Shown: positions 1 to 8,348 of the stretch, piece after piece | Position numbering within the stretch: position 1 is the stretch's first letter | Layout: each line of letters opens with the position of its first letter | DNA from: Vibrio sp. qd031 | Lineage (GTDB): Bacteria > Pseudomonadota > Gammaproteobacteria > Enterobacterales > Vibrionaceae | Reading direction: 5' to 3' | Assembly: GCF_002100145.1 (NCBI RefSeq) | Contig: NZ_JXQD01000005.1 | Coordinates: 62,001-126,000 of the forward strand | DNA: 64,000 nt | The notes under the pieces: generated by a model | What the model was told of the DNA's origin: nothing | What the model saw: only the letters and a program-made list of their open reading frames with translations | The model's database searches: none | Made by a program: the position numbers and the translations under genes

Positions 1-67
1 GGGCTATTGCAATTGAGACGCAAGAAGTGAGTTAGTATGATTATTTATATGAAATTTAAGAATTCAG

Positions 68-1798
68 TTGAGAGTCAATACATTGGCTAGTATTTCTCTA
101 ACATTGTTTGCGCTGACAATCTTTGGCCTTGTCTACTTTCAGTCTAAGCCCGAAAGGGTATTTGGCATTCTGTTAATTATGTTAAGTACATTGGGCCTGG
201 TCACAACTCAGCAAATAGTGGACAGCTTTGCCAATGTAGGCGTTCTCACACTAGTAATGCTGATGGTCTGCTCCCTTGCTTTAGAGAAAACTAAGTTCTT
301 GCGAGTGGTTGCAAAGTTTGTCATGAAACCAAGTTACAAGCGCTCGTGGATAAACCTGTTTGCATTTAGCGCACTGTTCTCGGCTTTTTTGAACAACACT
401 GCGGTTGTTTCGAGTATGCTCGCTCCTATTCGTAACAACCGCCATCATGCTGCAAGTAAATTGCTTATACCGTTGTCCTATGCTGCTATTTTAGGGGGAA
501 CGCTGACCCTCGTGGGTACTTCAACAAACCTGATTGTAAATTCGATGGTTGTTGAGGCTAATTATTCGCCGTTAGGTTTTTTTGAGTTTACTAAAGTCGG
601 TAGTTTGCTTTTAATTAGTTGTGGTGCAGTCTTGATGGTGACTTCTAGGTGGTTGCCTCATCGTGTACAAGATACTGCTCGCGCTGCAGACTATTTTATC
701 GACGTTCAAGTAGATGAAGACTCCCCACTGCTTGGTCAATCAATAGAAGCGAACGGATTGAGAAACTTAGAATCGCTCTTTTTGGTGGAGTTGGTTCGCG
801 GTAAACAGCTTATATCTCCGGTAGCGCCAACAGAAGTTCTGCAAGAGGGGGATCGTTTGCTTTTTAGTGGTGACATTAAAAAGGTCACACTATTAAAGCA
901 GTTTAGCGGACTTTCGATGTTTGCGACTGAAAATGGTTTGCCTCTCAACAATTTGTCAGAAGTAATCGTGAGACCAGAAAGCACTTTGGTGGGTAAAACA
1001 CTCAAGCGAGCAGGCTTTCGAGCTCTGTTTGACGCGGCAGTGGTTGCTATTAAGCGCGATGGCCAGCGCATTTCTGGTAAATTGGGTGATGTTACTCTAC
1101 AGCAGGGCGACTTTTTGATTCTGGCCGTAGGTGAGGATTACAAGTCTCGACACAATATCAACAAGAACTTTTATGAACTTAGCGGTGTAGAGACTGAAAA
1201 AACCTTATCTAGCAGCCGAGAATGGTTAGCGGTGGTTGGTTTTGGGTTGGCGATAGGCTTGTCAGCGCTAGGTATTGTGCCTTTGTTTACAGGTATGTTG
1301 GTGTTACTAGGGTGTTTGTTGTTAACAAACACGCTGAACACCAGTGAGATTTTACAAAGACTACCTGTTCAAATTTGGCTAATCATTTCCTCTGCTCTAG
1401 CGCTTTCTTTTGCCTTTACAAATACTGGCGTCGACCAACTTTTGGGGTCTTGGATAATTGGTTATCAGGACACTCTCAGCCCATTTATGCTTTTGGTATT
1501 GGTCTACATCAGTACATGGGTGTTAACCGAGTTGGTTACAAACAATGCAGCTGCTGCACTGATGCTGCCCATTGCTATAGGATTGGCAAATGGTCTCGGA
1601 ATTGACCCTATGGCGTACATTATGATTGTCGCTTTTGGAGCGAGCGCTAGTTTTGTGAGTCCTTATGGGTACCAAACTAACTTGATGGTGTTTACTGCGG
1701 GTCAGTATAGATTGGCAGACTTTGTAAAAGTTGGATTACCTGTAGCGATCACTTATGGCTTTGTTGCTGTTGGGGCAACGGCTTGGCTTTATCTTTGA
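68..1798 (+). CDS. SLC13-family anion permease with RCK_C (TrkA-C) domains, probable sulfate uptake
   Basis: A 576-residue inner-membrane transporter of the SLC13/DASS type. The N-terminal third is hydrophobic and carries an early TM bundle with the 'FLNNTAVVSS' signature near residue 110 and 'GTSTNLIVNS' near residue 150. Residues about 215-370 form two soluble RCK_C-like repeats (each with a 'GD..L..G/AVG' pattern), followed by a second TM bundle containing 'TELVTNNAAAALMLP'. The two N-N/T-rich re-entrant signatures are the hallmark of the family. It lies upstream of cysD on the same strand, so sulfate (or a related oxyanion) is the likely substrate; that is inference from context. The start is a TTG at 68 with only a weak upstream AAG; a TTG at 83 is possible. 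A 216-bp gap separates it from cysD, so it may have its own transcript. Confidence 0.85.
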   Translation: MRVNTLASISLTLFALTIFGLVYFQSKPERVFGILLIMLSTLGLVTTQQIVDSFANVGVLTLVMLMVCSLALEKTKFLRVVAKFVMKPSYKRSWINLFAFSALFSAFLNNTAVVSSMLAPIRNNRHHAASKLLIPLSYAAILGGTLTLVGTSTNLIVNSMVVEANYSPLGFFEFTKVGSLLLISCGAVLMVTSRWLPHRVQDTARAADYFIDVQVDEDSPLLGQSIEANGLRNLESLFLVELVRGKQLISPVAPTEVLQEGDRLLFSGDIKKVTLLKQFSGLSMFATENGLPLNNLSEVIVRPESTLVGKTLKRAGFRALFDAAVVAIKRDGQRISGKLGDVTLQQGDFLILAVGEDYKSRHNINKNFYELSGVETEKTLSSSREWLAVVGFGLAIGLSALGIVPLFTGMLVLLGCLLLTNTLNTSEILQRLPVQIWLIISSALALSFAFTNTGVDQLLGSWIIGYQDTLSPFMLLVLVYISTWVLTELVTNNAAAALMLPIAIGLANGLGIDPMAYIMIVAFGASASFVSPYGYQTNLMVFTAGQYRLADFVKVGLPVAITYGFVAVGATAWLYL

Positions 1799-2014
1799 GA
1801 TAATTGTGAGTTACTTCCTCGCATCGGTGCAATAGCGACGTCGTTTCTCGAAGCGCAGCGCTCTCGCTCCTGCCCAGCTTGAAAACATATCTTATAACCA
1901 AAGGCTCAGTGCTGAGACTTCTCACTGAGTCCCAAATTGATTATTCTGTGCACATACAGAATGGAAATTCGTCCTAAGGTTCTTAGGGCACAACTATCTA
2001 AAATGGAAATCGGA

Positions 2015-2929
2015 ATGAAAATTTCTCCAGAAAGAATGACTCACCTAAAACAGCTGGAAGCTGAGTCGATTCACATTATGCGTGAAGTCGCGGCCGAGTT
2101 TGATAACCCGGTTATGCTGTATTCGGTGGGTAAAGACTCGTCGGTAATGTTGCACCTTGCGCAAAAAGCGTTTGCGCCTGCCATTCCGCCGTTCCCACTT
2201 ATGCACGTAGACACTACGTGGAAATTCAAAGAAATGATTGAATTTCGTGACTACATGGCTAAAAAGCTAGGCATGAAGTTGATTGTGCATCAAAACCCTG
2301 AAGGGTTGGCGATGGACATCAGCCCATTTACTCACGGCAGTTCTATGCACACCGACGTTATGAAAACTCAAGGTCTTAAACAAGCCCTCGACAAACATGG
2401 GTTTGACGCAGCCTTTGGTGGCGCACGTCGTGATGAAGAAAAATCTCGCGCAAAAGAGCGTGTGTACTCGTTCCGTGATGAACACCACCGTTGGGATCCT
2501 AAAAACCAACGTCCAGAGCTGTGGAACATTTATAACGGTAAAGTAAACAAGGGCGAATCGATTCGTGTCTTCCCTTTGTCTAACTGGACCGAGCTCGATA
2601 TTTGGCAGTACATCTACCTAGAAGACATCGAAATCCCAGGCTTGTACCTGTCTGCTAAGCGCCCAGTGATTGAGCGTGATGGAATGCTTATCATGAAAGA
2701 TGATGACCGCATGGAGCTGAAAGAAGGCGAAGTGATTGAAGAGAAAATGGTTCGCTTCCGTACATTGGGTTGTTACCCACTGACTGGTGCAGTGGAATCT
2801 GATGCTGCAACTCTGCCAGAAATCATTCAGGAAATGCTGCTAACGACAACGTCTGAGCGCCAAGGTCGAGCGATTGACCACGACTCTTCTGGTTCGATGG
2901 AGAAGAAAAAGCGCGAAGGGTATTTTTAG
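2015..2929 (+). CDS. cysD: Sulfate adenylyltransferase subunit 2 (CysD)
   Basis: Small subunit of ATP sulfurylase, which makes adenosine 5'-phosphosulfate from ATP and sulfate together with the GTPase CysN. The PP-loop motif '[14 protein letters not shown]' is near residues 35-48, and the conserved '[14 protein letters not shown]' and '[15 protein letters not shown]' segments are present. The open frame extends upstream to 1937, but ATG 2015 gives 304 residues (E. coli CysD is about 302). It aligns the product with the family N terminus just before '[16 protein letters not shown]', and a GGAAAT/CGGA stretch precedes it. Unlike the usual cysDN arrangement, cysN is not next: cysC, a DHH phosphoesterase and a four-helix-bundle gene intervene. 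Confidence 0.96.
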   Translation: MKISPERMTHLKQLEAESIHIMREVAAEFDNPVMLYSVGKDSSVMLHLAQKAFAPAIPPFPLMHVDTTWKFKEMIEFRDYMAKKLGMKLIVHQNPEGLAMDISPFTHGSSMHTDVMKTQGLKQALDKHGFDAAFGGARRDEEKSRAKERVYSFRDEHHRWDPKNQRPELWNIYNGKVNKGESIRVFPLSNWTELDIWQYIYLEDIEIPGLYLSAKRPVIERDGMLIMKDDDRMELKEGEVIEEKMVRFRTLGCYPLTGAVESDAATLPEIIQEMLLTTTSERQGRAIDHDSSGSMEKKKREGYF

Positions 2930-2985
2930 GGGCGAGGAGCGAGAGGCGAGGGCGGCTTCGCCTTCGAGTGGGGGATACCCACACT
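2930..2985 (+). repeat. GC-rich heptad-type intergenic repeat (GAGGAGC family)
   Basis: Directly after the cysD stop the sequence reads as GAGGAGC/GAGAGGC heptads followed by GGCGGCTTCGCCTTCGAG. The same building blocks recur at 4651-4706, 5154-5191, 28865-28916 and 34701-34918. It has no coding potential in keeping with its neighbours. Function unknown. Confidence 0.6.
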
Positions 2986-3015
2986 TCGTTTGGAATAACC
3001 TTTGTGTAGTATATT

Positions 3016-3684
3016 ATGAATTCTCCTTATCAAAGAAAAGATAATGACTCGGTGAGTGATGATGTGGTTTGGCATAATTCCACGGTGACTCATGAAGACC
3101 GAGTTGAATTGAAAAAACAGACGCCGGCTATTTTGTGGTTTACGGGGCTAAGTGGCTCGGGTAAGTCAACAGTGGCCAACGCCGTTGAAAGCAAGTTGCT
3201 CAGTCTAGGCAAGCACAGCTACCTACTCGACGGCGATAATGTACGCCACGGCCTAAATAAAGACTTGGGTTTTGGGGATACCGATCGTGTTGAGAACATT
3301 CGCCGCATTGGTGAGGTCGCTAAACTGTTTGTCGATTCTGGCACGCTAGTGCTTACTGCGTTTATCTCGCCATTTGTGTCAGACAGAGAGCAAGCTCGCG
3401 CATTAGTCGAAGATGGCCAGTTTTTGGAAGTCTTTGTGGATACGCCGCTTTCTGTATGTGAGCAGCGCGATCCTAAAGGCCTTTATAAAAAAGCGCGAGC
3501 CGGTGAAATCAAAAATTTCACTGGTATCGACTCTGCTTATGAAGCACCAACCTCTCCAGAAATTCACCTTCTAACAGAAGGTAAATCGGTAGAAGAGTGT
3601 GCGGAGTTTGTCGTTGCTGAGCTAAAACGGTTGGGATACCTCTCGTCAGAGGAAGGTACGTCGTCTCAAGGGAGAGCCGTATGA
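3016..3684 (+). CDS. cysC: Adenylyl-sulfate kinase (CysC)
   Basis: APS kinase, converting adenosine 5'-phosphosulfate to PAPS in sulfate assimilation. The Walker A motif 'GLSGSGKST' is near residue 45, followed by '[17 protein letters not shown]' and 'RIGEVAKLF', both typical of the substrate-binding region, and by '[26 protein letters not shown]'. It has 222 residues against about 200 in E. coli; the excess is at both ends. The ATG at 3016 has no strong Shine-Dalgarno sequence. Its stop overlaps the next start by four bases (ATGA), implying coupling with the DHH phosphoesterase. Confidence 0.96.
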   Translation: MNSPYQRKDNDSVSDDVVWHNSTVTHEDRVELKKQTPAILWFTGLSGSGKSTVANAVESKLLSLGKHSYLLDGDNVRHGLNKDLGFGDTDRVENIRRIGEVAKLFVDSGTLVLTAFISPFVSDREQARALVEDGQFLEVFVDTPLSVCEQRDPKGLYKKARAGEIKNFTGIDSAYEAPTSPEIHLLTEGKSVEECAEFVVAELKRLGYLSSEEGTSSQGRAV

Positions 3685-4649
3685 TGCATTACGATGTGTT
3701 TAATGGTGATGCCGACGGGATTTGCGCGTTGTTGCAAATTCGTCTGGCCAATCCTCTCAAGACTAAGCTTATTACTGGCGTTAAACGTGACATTAAGTTG
3801 CTGTCCCAAGTTGCCAATCAAAACGATGTGAGTGGTGTGACTGCATTGGATATCTCTATGGAGAAGAACCTAGAGCCACTGCATGCGATTTTAGAGCAAG
3901 AGATCCCTGTCTTTTATTGCGACCATCACCGTCATGGCGACGTACCCGCGTCGAACTGCCTTACTGCGCTAATCGACCTCGATGCCGAAACCTGTACCAG
4001 TTTGCTGATCAACAAACACCTAAACGGAGCCTTTGCAAAATGGGCTGTCGTCGGCGCGTTTGGCGATAACATGTTTGTACGTGCAAATGCGCTAGCGCAA
4101 GAGCTAGGGCTTAGCGATATCGACGTCGAGTTTCTAAAAGAACTAGGCACGCTCATTAACTATAACGGTTATGGCGCGACGCTAGACGATTTGCATATTG
4201 CTCCTGCAGAGCTCTATCAGGCATTGCGTCAATTTGATTGTCCTTTGGCACTGCGTGACGACAAAGATTCCCCTTATTACGTGCTTAAAAAAGGGTATGA
4301 GTCCGATTATGCCAATGTTGAAGCGTTAACACCGATTCAAGACAGTGCAGTCGCAAAAGTCTTTGAACTGCCGTGTGAAGCATGGGCAAGACGAATCAGC
4401 GGCGTATTTGGTAATGAGTTGGCAAATTTGGCTCCGAGTACGGCTCATGGTGTGTTAACACTGAATGCGAATGGGGAAGACTACACTGTGAGTGTTCGTG
4501 CCCCACTGAGCAACAGAACCGGTGCCGATGAGATATGTTCGTCTTTCCCAACAGGGGGAGGGCGCAAGGCCGCTGCGGGGATTAATCAATTACCGGTGGG
4601 CGAGAAGGGTGAGTTTGTGCGTCGGTTGATGGAGTTTTACGCAAGTTAA
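3681..4649 (+). CDS. DHH/DHHA1-family phosphoesterase, candidate pAp phosphatase
   Basis: A 322-residue protein with the DHH hydrolase motifs in order: '[13 protein letters not shown]' near the N terminus (metal-binding Asp residues), 'ALDISME' near residue 52, 'YCDHHRHGD' near residue 80 and 'VGAFGDN' near residue 122. A C-terminal DHHA1-type '[10 protein letters not shown]' is near residue 292. DHH/DHHA1 proteins such as NrnA hydrolyse nanoRNA or 3'-phosphoadenosine 5'-phosphate. Its ATGA overlap with cysC is striking because PAPS reduction releases pAp, which must be removed. A pAp phosphatase role is therefore a reasonable inference but is not proven; other DHH substrates (oligoribonucleotides, cyclic dinucleotides) cannot be excluded. 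Confidence 0.85.
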   Translation: MMHYDVFNGDADGICALLQIRLANPLKTKLITGVKRDIKLLSQVANQNDVSGVTALDISMEKNLEPLHAILEQEIPVFYCDHHRHGDVPASNCLTALIDLDAETCTSLLINKHLNGAFAKWAVVGAFGDNMFVRANALAQELGLSDIDVEFLKELGTLINYNGYGATLDDLHIAPAELYQALRQFDCPLALRDDKDSPYYVLKKGYESDYANVEALTPIQDSAVAKVFELPCEAWARRISGVFGNELANLAPSTAHGVLTLNANGEDYTVSVRAPLSNRTGADEICSSFPTGGGRKAAAGINQLPVGEKGEFVRRLMEFYAS

Positions 4650-4650
4650 A

Positions 4651-4706
4651 GGGGCGGGGACGCTTTGCTTCGGGGGCGCTGTTGCTTCGGGGAGCGAGGG
4701 GTTTCG
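4651..4706 (+). repeat. GC-rich repeat, upstream flank of the four-helix-bundle gene
   Basis: Contains GGGGACGCTTTGCTTCGGGG followed by a second GCTTCGGGGAGCGAGG block. The reverse complement of 5154-5191 contains a close match (GGGGACGCTTCGCTGCGGGG), so the gene at 4740-5090 is bracketed by inverted copies of one element. Confidence 0.65.
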
Positions 4707-4739
4707 TAAGTCTCATGATAAACAGTTAAAGGAGTTGGG

Positions 4740-5090
4740 GTGAATTACGAATCGTTGGAAGTTTGGCAAAGGAGTGTTGAAGTTTCGGTTCGTGTTTATC
4801 AACTGCTTGAAGGTACACGGGATTTTGGGTTTAAAGACCAAATTTGCCGTAGTGCGGTGTCTGTGCCTAGCAATATTGCTGAAGGCTGTGAACGGATACA
4901 TTCAAAAGAAAAAATCAACTTTTTGTCAATCGCAAAAGGTTCTGTGGGTGAGTTAAAAACGCAGTTGATCATTGGCCAGCGAATTGGGCATATAGCCCAG
5001 AAGGACGCTAACCAATTAACAACTGAGTGTGAAACCATATCAAGAATGATTGGTGCCCTAATTACCCACAACAAGAAACGAATGAACTAA
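4740..5090 (+). CDS. Four-helix bundle protein (S23/IVP-like family)
   Basis: A 116-residue all-helical protein of the four-helix-bundle/'23S rRNA intervening sequence protein' family. It is recognised by 'YESLEVWQRSVE' at the N terminus, 'FGFKDQICRSAVSVPSNIAEG' in the middle (family core near residues 28-49) and a C-terminal helix with 'LIIGQRIGHI'. The start is GTG at 4740 behind AAAGGAGTTGG. The function of free-standing members is unknown; some form pentamers that bind nucleic acid (for example Avd in diversity-generating retroelements). It sits between DHH and cysN genes and is bracketed by inverted GC-rich repeats, which suggests insertion into the cys locus as a small cassette. Confidence 0.88.
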   Translation: MNYESLEVWQRSVEVSVRVYQLLEGTRDFGFKDQICRSAVSVPSNIAEGCERIHSKEKINFLSIAKGSVGELKTQLIIGQRIGHIAQKDANQLTTECETISRMIGALITHNKKRMN

Positions 5091-5153
5091 AAACAATTAA
5101 ATTTTTAGGCCAGGGGCCTAACGCAACTGTAGTGAGAAAGGACAATCGTCCAC

Positions 5154-5191
5154 CCGCTCCCCGCAGCGAAGCGTCCCCGCTCCTCGCCTCC
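5154..5191 (-). repeat. GC-rich repeat, downstream inverted flank of the four-helix-bundle gene
   Basis: Plus strand reads CGCTCCCCGCAGCGAAGCG followed by TCCCCGCTCCTCGCCTCCC. Its reverse complement matches the element at 4651-4706 and blocks within 34701-34918. It lies 20 bases before the cysN start. Confidence 0.65.
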
Positions 5192-5210
5192 CAAAAAACA
5201 AGGATATGAA

Positions 5211-6620
5211 ATGTCACATTCTTCAGACTTAATCGCTACAGATATAGAAGCGTACTTAAAAGTCCATGAAAATAAAGACTTACTGCGTTTCTTAACATGC
5301 GGTAACGTAGATGACGGTAAATCTACGCTTATCGGTCGTTTGCTATTTGATAGTAAGCTTATTTACGAAGATCAAATGGCTGCGATTGAGAAAGACTCGC
5401 AAAAGTTCAACACCACAGACGAAGCGTTCGATTTAGCGTTGTTGGTGGATGGTCTTCAGTCTGAGCGCGAGCAAGGCATTACCATTGATGTTGCGTACCG
5501 TTACTTCTCGACAGACAAGCGTAAGTTCATTATCGCCGATACTCCAGGACACGAGCAGTACACTCGCAACATGGTCACTGGTGCGTCTACCTGTGATTTG
5601 GCCATTGTGATGGTTGATGCCCGCCACGGCATTCAAACACAAACTCGTCGCCACAGTTACATTTGTAGCTTGCTAGGCATTAAGCACATTATTGTTGCCA
5701 TCAACAAAATGGACTTGATGGATTACAGCCAAGACGTTTACCAAAAGATCAAAGCGGATTACCGCGAAATGGCGCAAAACTTCAATATTGACGACATTCG
5801 TTTTGTGCCAATTTCTGCGCTTAAAGGCGACAACGTTGTGACGCCAAGTGAAGAGATGGACTGGTACCCAGGTGCTACTCTGATGAAGCTTTTGGAAACG
5901 GTTAAAATTGATCAAGATAAAAATCTTGAGAGCATGCGTTTCCCAGTACAGTACGTTAACCGTCCAAACCTTAACTTCCGTGGTTTCTGTGGCACTCTTG
6001 CTTCAGGTATCGTTCAGATTGGTGACGAAGTTACCGCGCTTCCATCGGGCAAGACGTCTCGCATCAAATCAATCTTTACCTTCGACGGTGAACTAGACAG
6101 TGCTCAGCCAGGTCAAGCGATCACTATTACCCTTGAAGATGAAATTGACGTCTCTCGTGGTGACATGTTGGTACATACAGGTCATGAGCCTGCGGTTACT
6201 AACAAACTGTCTGGTCACGTTGTGTGGATGGATGAGAATCCAATGCGCACCCACAAAGAGTACATCTTTAAGTTCGCGACTAAGTCTTGCACAGGTAAGG
6301 TGTCGAAAATCGATCACAAGATCGATGTCAACACGCTGAAGCAACACGCCGAGAACGCTGAAATTTTAGAGCTAAACGAAATCGCATTGTCTGATATTTC
6401 ACTTACGGACAAAGTAGCTGTCGACCACTACGACAGCTTGCCGCAAACTGGCGCATTTGTTGTCATTGACCGTCACACTAACGTAACCGTTGGTGCTGGT
6501 ATGGTGGCTAGCATTGCTGGCGAAGCCGATCAGAACGCTCGTGAATACAGCGCTGCTGAGAAAGAGCTTAATGCCTACGTACGCAAGCACTTCCCAGAAT
6601 GGGGCTGTTCTGAAGTATAA
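5211..6620 (+). CDS. cysN: Sulfate adenylyltransferase subunit 1, GTPase (CysN)
   Basis: Regulatory GTPase subunit of ATP sulfurylase; GTP hydrolysis drives APS formation by CysD. It has an EF-Tu-like G domain: G1 '[15 protein letters not shown]' near residue 31, '[11 protein letters not shown]' (switch), G3 'DTPGHEQY' near residue 110 and G4 'NKMD' near residue 165, followed by two beta-barrel domains. Length 469 residues is typical of stand-alone CysN (no fused CysC, which is encoded separately upstream). The start ATG 5211 follows AAGGATATGAA. A REP palindrome with a T-run follows the stop and probably terminates the transcript. Confidence 0.97.
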   Translation: MSHSSDLIATDIEAYLKVHENKDLLRFLTCGNVDDGKSTLIGRLLFDSKLIYEDQMAAIEKDSQKFNTTDEAFDLALLVDGLQSEREQGITIDVAYRYFSTDKRKFIIADTPGHEQYTRNMVTGASTCDLAIVMVDARHGIQTQTRRHSYICSLLGIKHIIVAINKMDLMDYSQDVYQKIKADYREMAQNFNIDDIRFVPISALKGDNVVTPSEEMDWYPGATLMKLLETVKIDQDKNLESMRFPVQYVNRPNLNFRGFCGTLASGIVQIGDEVTALPSGKTSRIKSIFTFDGELDSAQPGQAITITLEDEIDVSRGDMLVHTGHEPAVTNKLSGHVVWMDENPMRTHKEYIFKFATKSCTGKVSKIDHKIDVNTLKQHAENAEILELNEIALSDISLTDKVAVDHYDSLPQTGAFVVIDRHTNVTVGAGMVASIAGEADQNAREYSAAEKELNAYVRKHFPEWGCSEV

Positions 6621-6635
6621 GTAAGCTTAAAGCTT

Positions 6636-6671
6636 GGGGTCAGAGTCGATTGACTCTGCCCCCTTTTTTTT
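6636..6671 (+). terminator. REP palindrome copy 1, acting as cysN terminator
   Basis: Arms GGGG(T)CAGAGTC and GACTCTGCCCC with an ATT-containing loop at 6636-6663, followed by eight T residues (6664-6671). It starts 15 bases after the cysN stop. It has the form of an intrinsic terminator while also being a member of the dispersed palindrome family. Confidence 0.8.
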
Positions 6672-6745
6672 GTCTAAAATTGAGGTTTGCCTCGAAGGTA
6701 ATTCGTTTACTTGCTTCATGATTTGTCCATTCAAGTTCCATGCTT

Positions 6746-6773
6746 GGGGTCAGAGTCGATTGACTCTGACCCC
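6746..6773 (+). repeat. REP palindrome copy 2
   Basis: Arms GGGGTCAGAGTC and GACTCTGACCCC separated by GATT; near-perfect 12-bp stem. It is identical at 26 of 28 positions or better to copies at 7430-7457 and 8316-8343, which have AATT at the centre. Confidence 0.85.
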
Positions 6774-6887
6774 TTTTCTTTCATCCAAAAATGAGGTTTG
6801 CCTCGAAGATCATTCGTTTGTTTGCTCTACGATTTAACCAAATATGTTCTAGTGTTTTGCATTGTTAAAATGCTAGCGAGACAGGAC

Positions 6888-7463
6888 ATGGCTAGACAAT
6901 TGCGAAATATGCCACAAGGAATGGCTCAACATGTGATTCAGCGAGGCAACAATCGTCAAGCTTGCTTTGTAGATGACATGGATAGGCATGCTTACCTCTC
7001 TTGGTTGAACAAGTACGCCCTTAAATATCAGGTCCATATTCATGCATGGGTGTTAATGTCTAACCATGTACATATGTTATGTACCCCTCATAGCCAAGAT
7101 GGGATTTCGAAAATGATGCAGTCTCTTGGTCGCGCGTATGTGCTTTACTTCAACCGTAAACACGAACGTACTGGAACCTTGTGGGAAGGGCGATTTAAAG
7201 CATCCACTGTGGATACTCAGCACTATTTATGGGTGGTTTCACATTATATTGAGATGAACCCAGTACGGGCTGAAATGGTGTCTAAGCCAATCGACTATAA
7301 GTGGAGTAGTTACCACACGAATGCACTGGGAAAACCCTCAGACTTAATCACGCCTCACCCTCTCTATGAGGCAATAGGCGAAGATAAGCAAACGCGTTTA
7401 GAAGCCTACCAAGCCATATTTGAAGAATTGGGGTCAGAGTCAATTGACTCTGACCCCAATTAA
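6888..7463 (+). CDS. REP-associated tyrosine transposase (RAYT, IS200-like Y1 family)
   Basis: A 191-residue HUH-type single-strand transposase. The 'SNHVHML' metal-binding HUH motif is at about residues 58-64. It is followed by 'SLGRAYVLYFNRKHERTGT' with candidate catalytic Tyr84/Tyr87, and the RAYT signature 'GTLWEGRFKAS' at about residues 96-106. The open frame runs back to a TTG at 6798 within the upstream repeat, but ATG 6888 ('MARQLRNMPQGMAQHVIQRG') matches the family N terminus. The last ten codons are supplied by REP copy 3, so the transposase ends in its own target sequence. Known RAYTs recognise and process REP hairpins; the REPs on both sides fit this. The catalytic motifs look intact. 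Confidence 0.9.
   Translation: MARQLRNMPQGMAQHVIQRGNNRQACFVDDMDRHAYLSWLNKYALKYQVHIHAWVLMSNHVHMLCTPHSQDGISKMMQSLGRAYVLYFNRKHERTGTLWEGRFKASTVDTQHYLWVVSHYIEMNPVRAEMVSKPIDYKWSSYHTNALGKPSDLITPHPLYEAIGEDKQTRLEAYQAIFEELGSESIDSDPN
7430..7457 (+). repeat. REP palindrome copy 3, inside the 3' end of the transposase gene
   Basis: Perfect 28-bp palindrome with GGGGTCAGAGTC and GACTCTGACCCC arms around AATT. It encodes the C-terminal GSESIDSDP of the transposase, whose stop follows at 7461-7463. Confidence 0.88.
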
Positions 7464-7561
7464 TTCACCAAAAATGTAATCAAAAGTTCCTTCAACCGTT
7501 AATAGGTCGTGCTTGTGTTAGAATTAACGGATTAACATCGTGAAGCGGCTTTTCTCATACA

Positions 7562-8314
7562 ATGGCGAATCAACCTAAACAATCAAGTGAACACTCTCTC
7601 AACGTTACCTACTCACAACATGAAGAAGAGATCGATCTTCGTGAATGTCTCATCATTATTTCGCGAGGCAAATGGTTAATAGCAATATTGACTGCAATAG
7701 TTGTTTTTATTGCCGCAACGTATGTAAAGCTACAACCAGCTATCTACCAATCCAAAGTATCATTCATTGTTTCAACGGGGCCACACTGGAATACTGATTT
7801 TCAGCCGGGAATAGAAAAGTATATCCTTCCTATTATCTCTAGCGAATCGTTTCAAAACCAAATGAAAATCGACTTTGAGGATGATTTCGAGTTTCCAACC
7901 GTGTCGGTCGATAGAGCTGGTGTTTATACTGCGACCGTTGAGCGGTCGACCGCAAAGGATGCGTATACTGCAGTTAGTCATTTTGTTGGCGAGCTAAACA
8001 CCGTGTACAAAGCGCGGTTACATTCTGAAGTTAAAGTGCAGAGTAAAGTCGTTGAGTCGCTCGCAACATCTCAAGAAACTGAGCATCTAAACATCATTGC
8101 GGATAATTTGAAGATTGCTGAAGCACTGTTGTTGAATGAGGATTTTTCAGTTGTTCAAGTGTTGAACGCACCTAATATGCCACGAACACAAGCTAACTCA
8201 AATGGGGCAATTATTATTGTATTAGCAGCGATATTTGGTTTGATTTTGAGTTTGACGATCATATTTGTACGTCACGCTTGCCAACAATCGCCCAATTGCA
8301 ATTCTCGTAACTAA
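7562..8314 (+). CDS. Small Wzz-like (chain length determinant) membrane protein
   Basis: A 250-residue protein with the Wzz/PCP topology. It has a short cytoplasmic N terminus with 'EIDLRECLIIISRGKW', TM1 about residues 38-55, a periplasmic domain, a proline-containing 'NAPNMPRTQANSN' segment just before TM2, and TM2 about residues 216-237. Wzz proteins set polysaccharide chain length in the inner membrane. This copy is shorter than typical Wzz (about 320 residues) and no polysaccharide genes lie nearby, so it is either a minimal PCP or a displaced relative; function is uncertain. It lies between two REP palindromes (7430 and 8316), which may have moved it. No strong Shine-Dalgarno precedes ATG 7562. 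Confidence 0.75.
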   Translation: MANQPKQSSEHSLNVTYSQHEEEIDLRECLIIISRGKWLIAILTAIVVFIAATYVKLQPAIYQSKVSFIVSTGPHWNTDFQPGIEKYILPIISSESFQNQMKIDFEDDFEFPTVSVDRAGVYTATVERSTAKDAYTAVSHFVGELNTVYKARLHSEVKVQSKVVESLATSQETEHLNIIADNLKIAEALLLNEDFSVVQVLNAPNMPRTQANSNGAIIIVLAAIFGLILSLTIIFVRHACQQSPNCNSRN

Positions 8315-8315
8315 T

Positions 8316-8343
8316 GGGGTCAGAGTCAATTGACTCTGACCCC
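8316..8343. terminator. REP palindrome copy 4, shared terminator between the Wzz-like gene and recG
   Basis: Perfect 28-bp palindrome identical to copy 3, one base after the Wzz-like stop and five bases before the recG stop on the other strand. The position between convergent genes suggests it serves as a bidirectional hairpin; there is no T-run, so termination efficiency is uncertain. Confidence 0.7.
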
Positions 8344-8348
8344 AATAG

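Larger units (their letters stand above)
6632..6850 (+). repeat. 110-bp imperfect tandem duplication carrying a REP palindrome and a small hairpin
   Basis: Two direct copies offset by 110 bp (about 6632-6741 and 6742-6850). Each begins CTTGGGGTCAGAGTCGATTG, then has a pyrimidine tract, then GAGGTTTGCCTCGAAG (a 4-bp stem GAGG/CCTC), ATTCGTTT and ATGATTT/ACGATTT. The second copy runs into the 5' side of the transposase gene. This layout (REP, linker, second hairpin, transposase) is like a REP doublet beside its RAYT. Confidence 0.75.
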
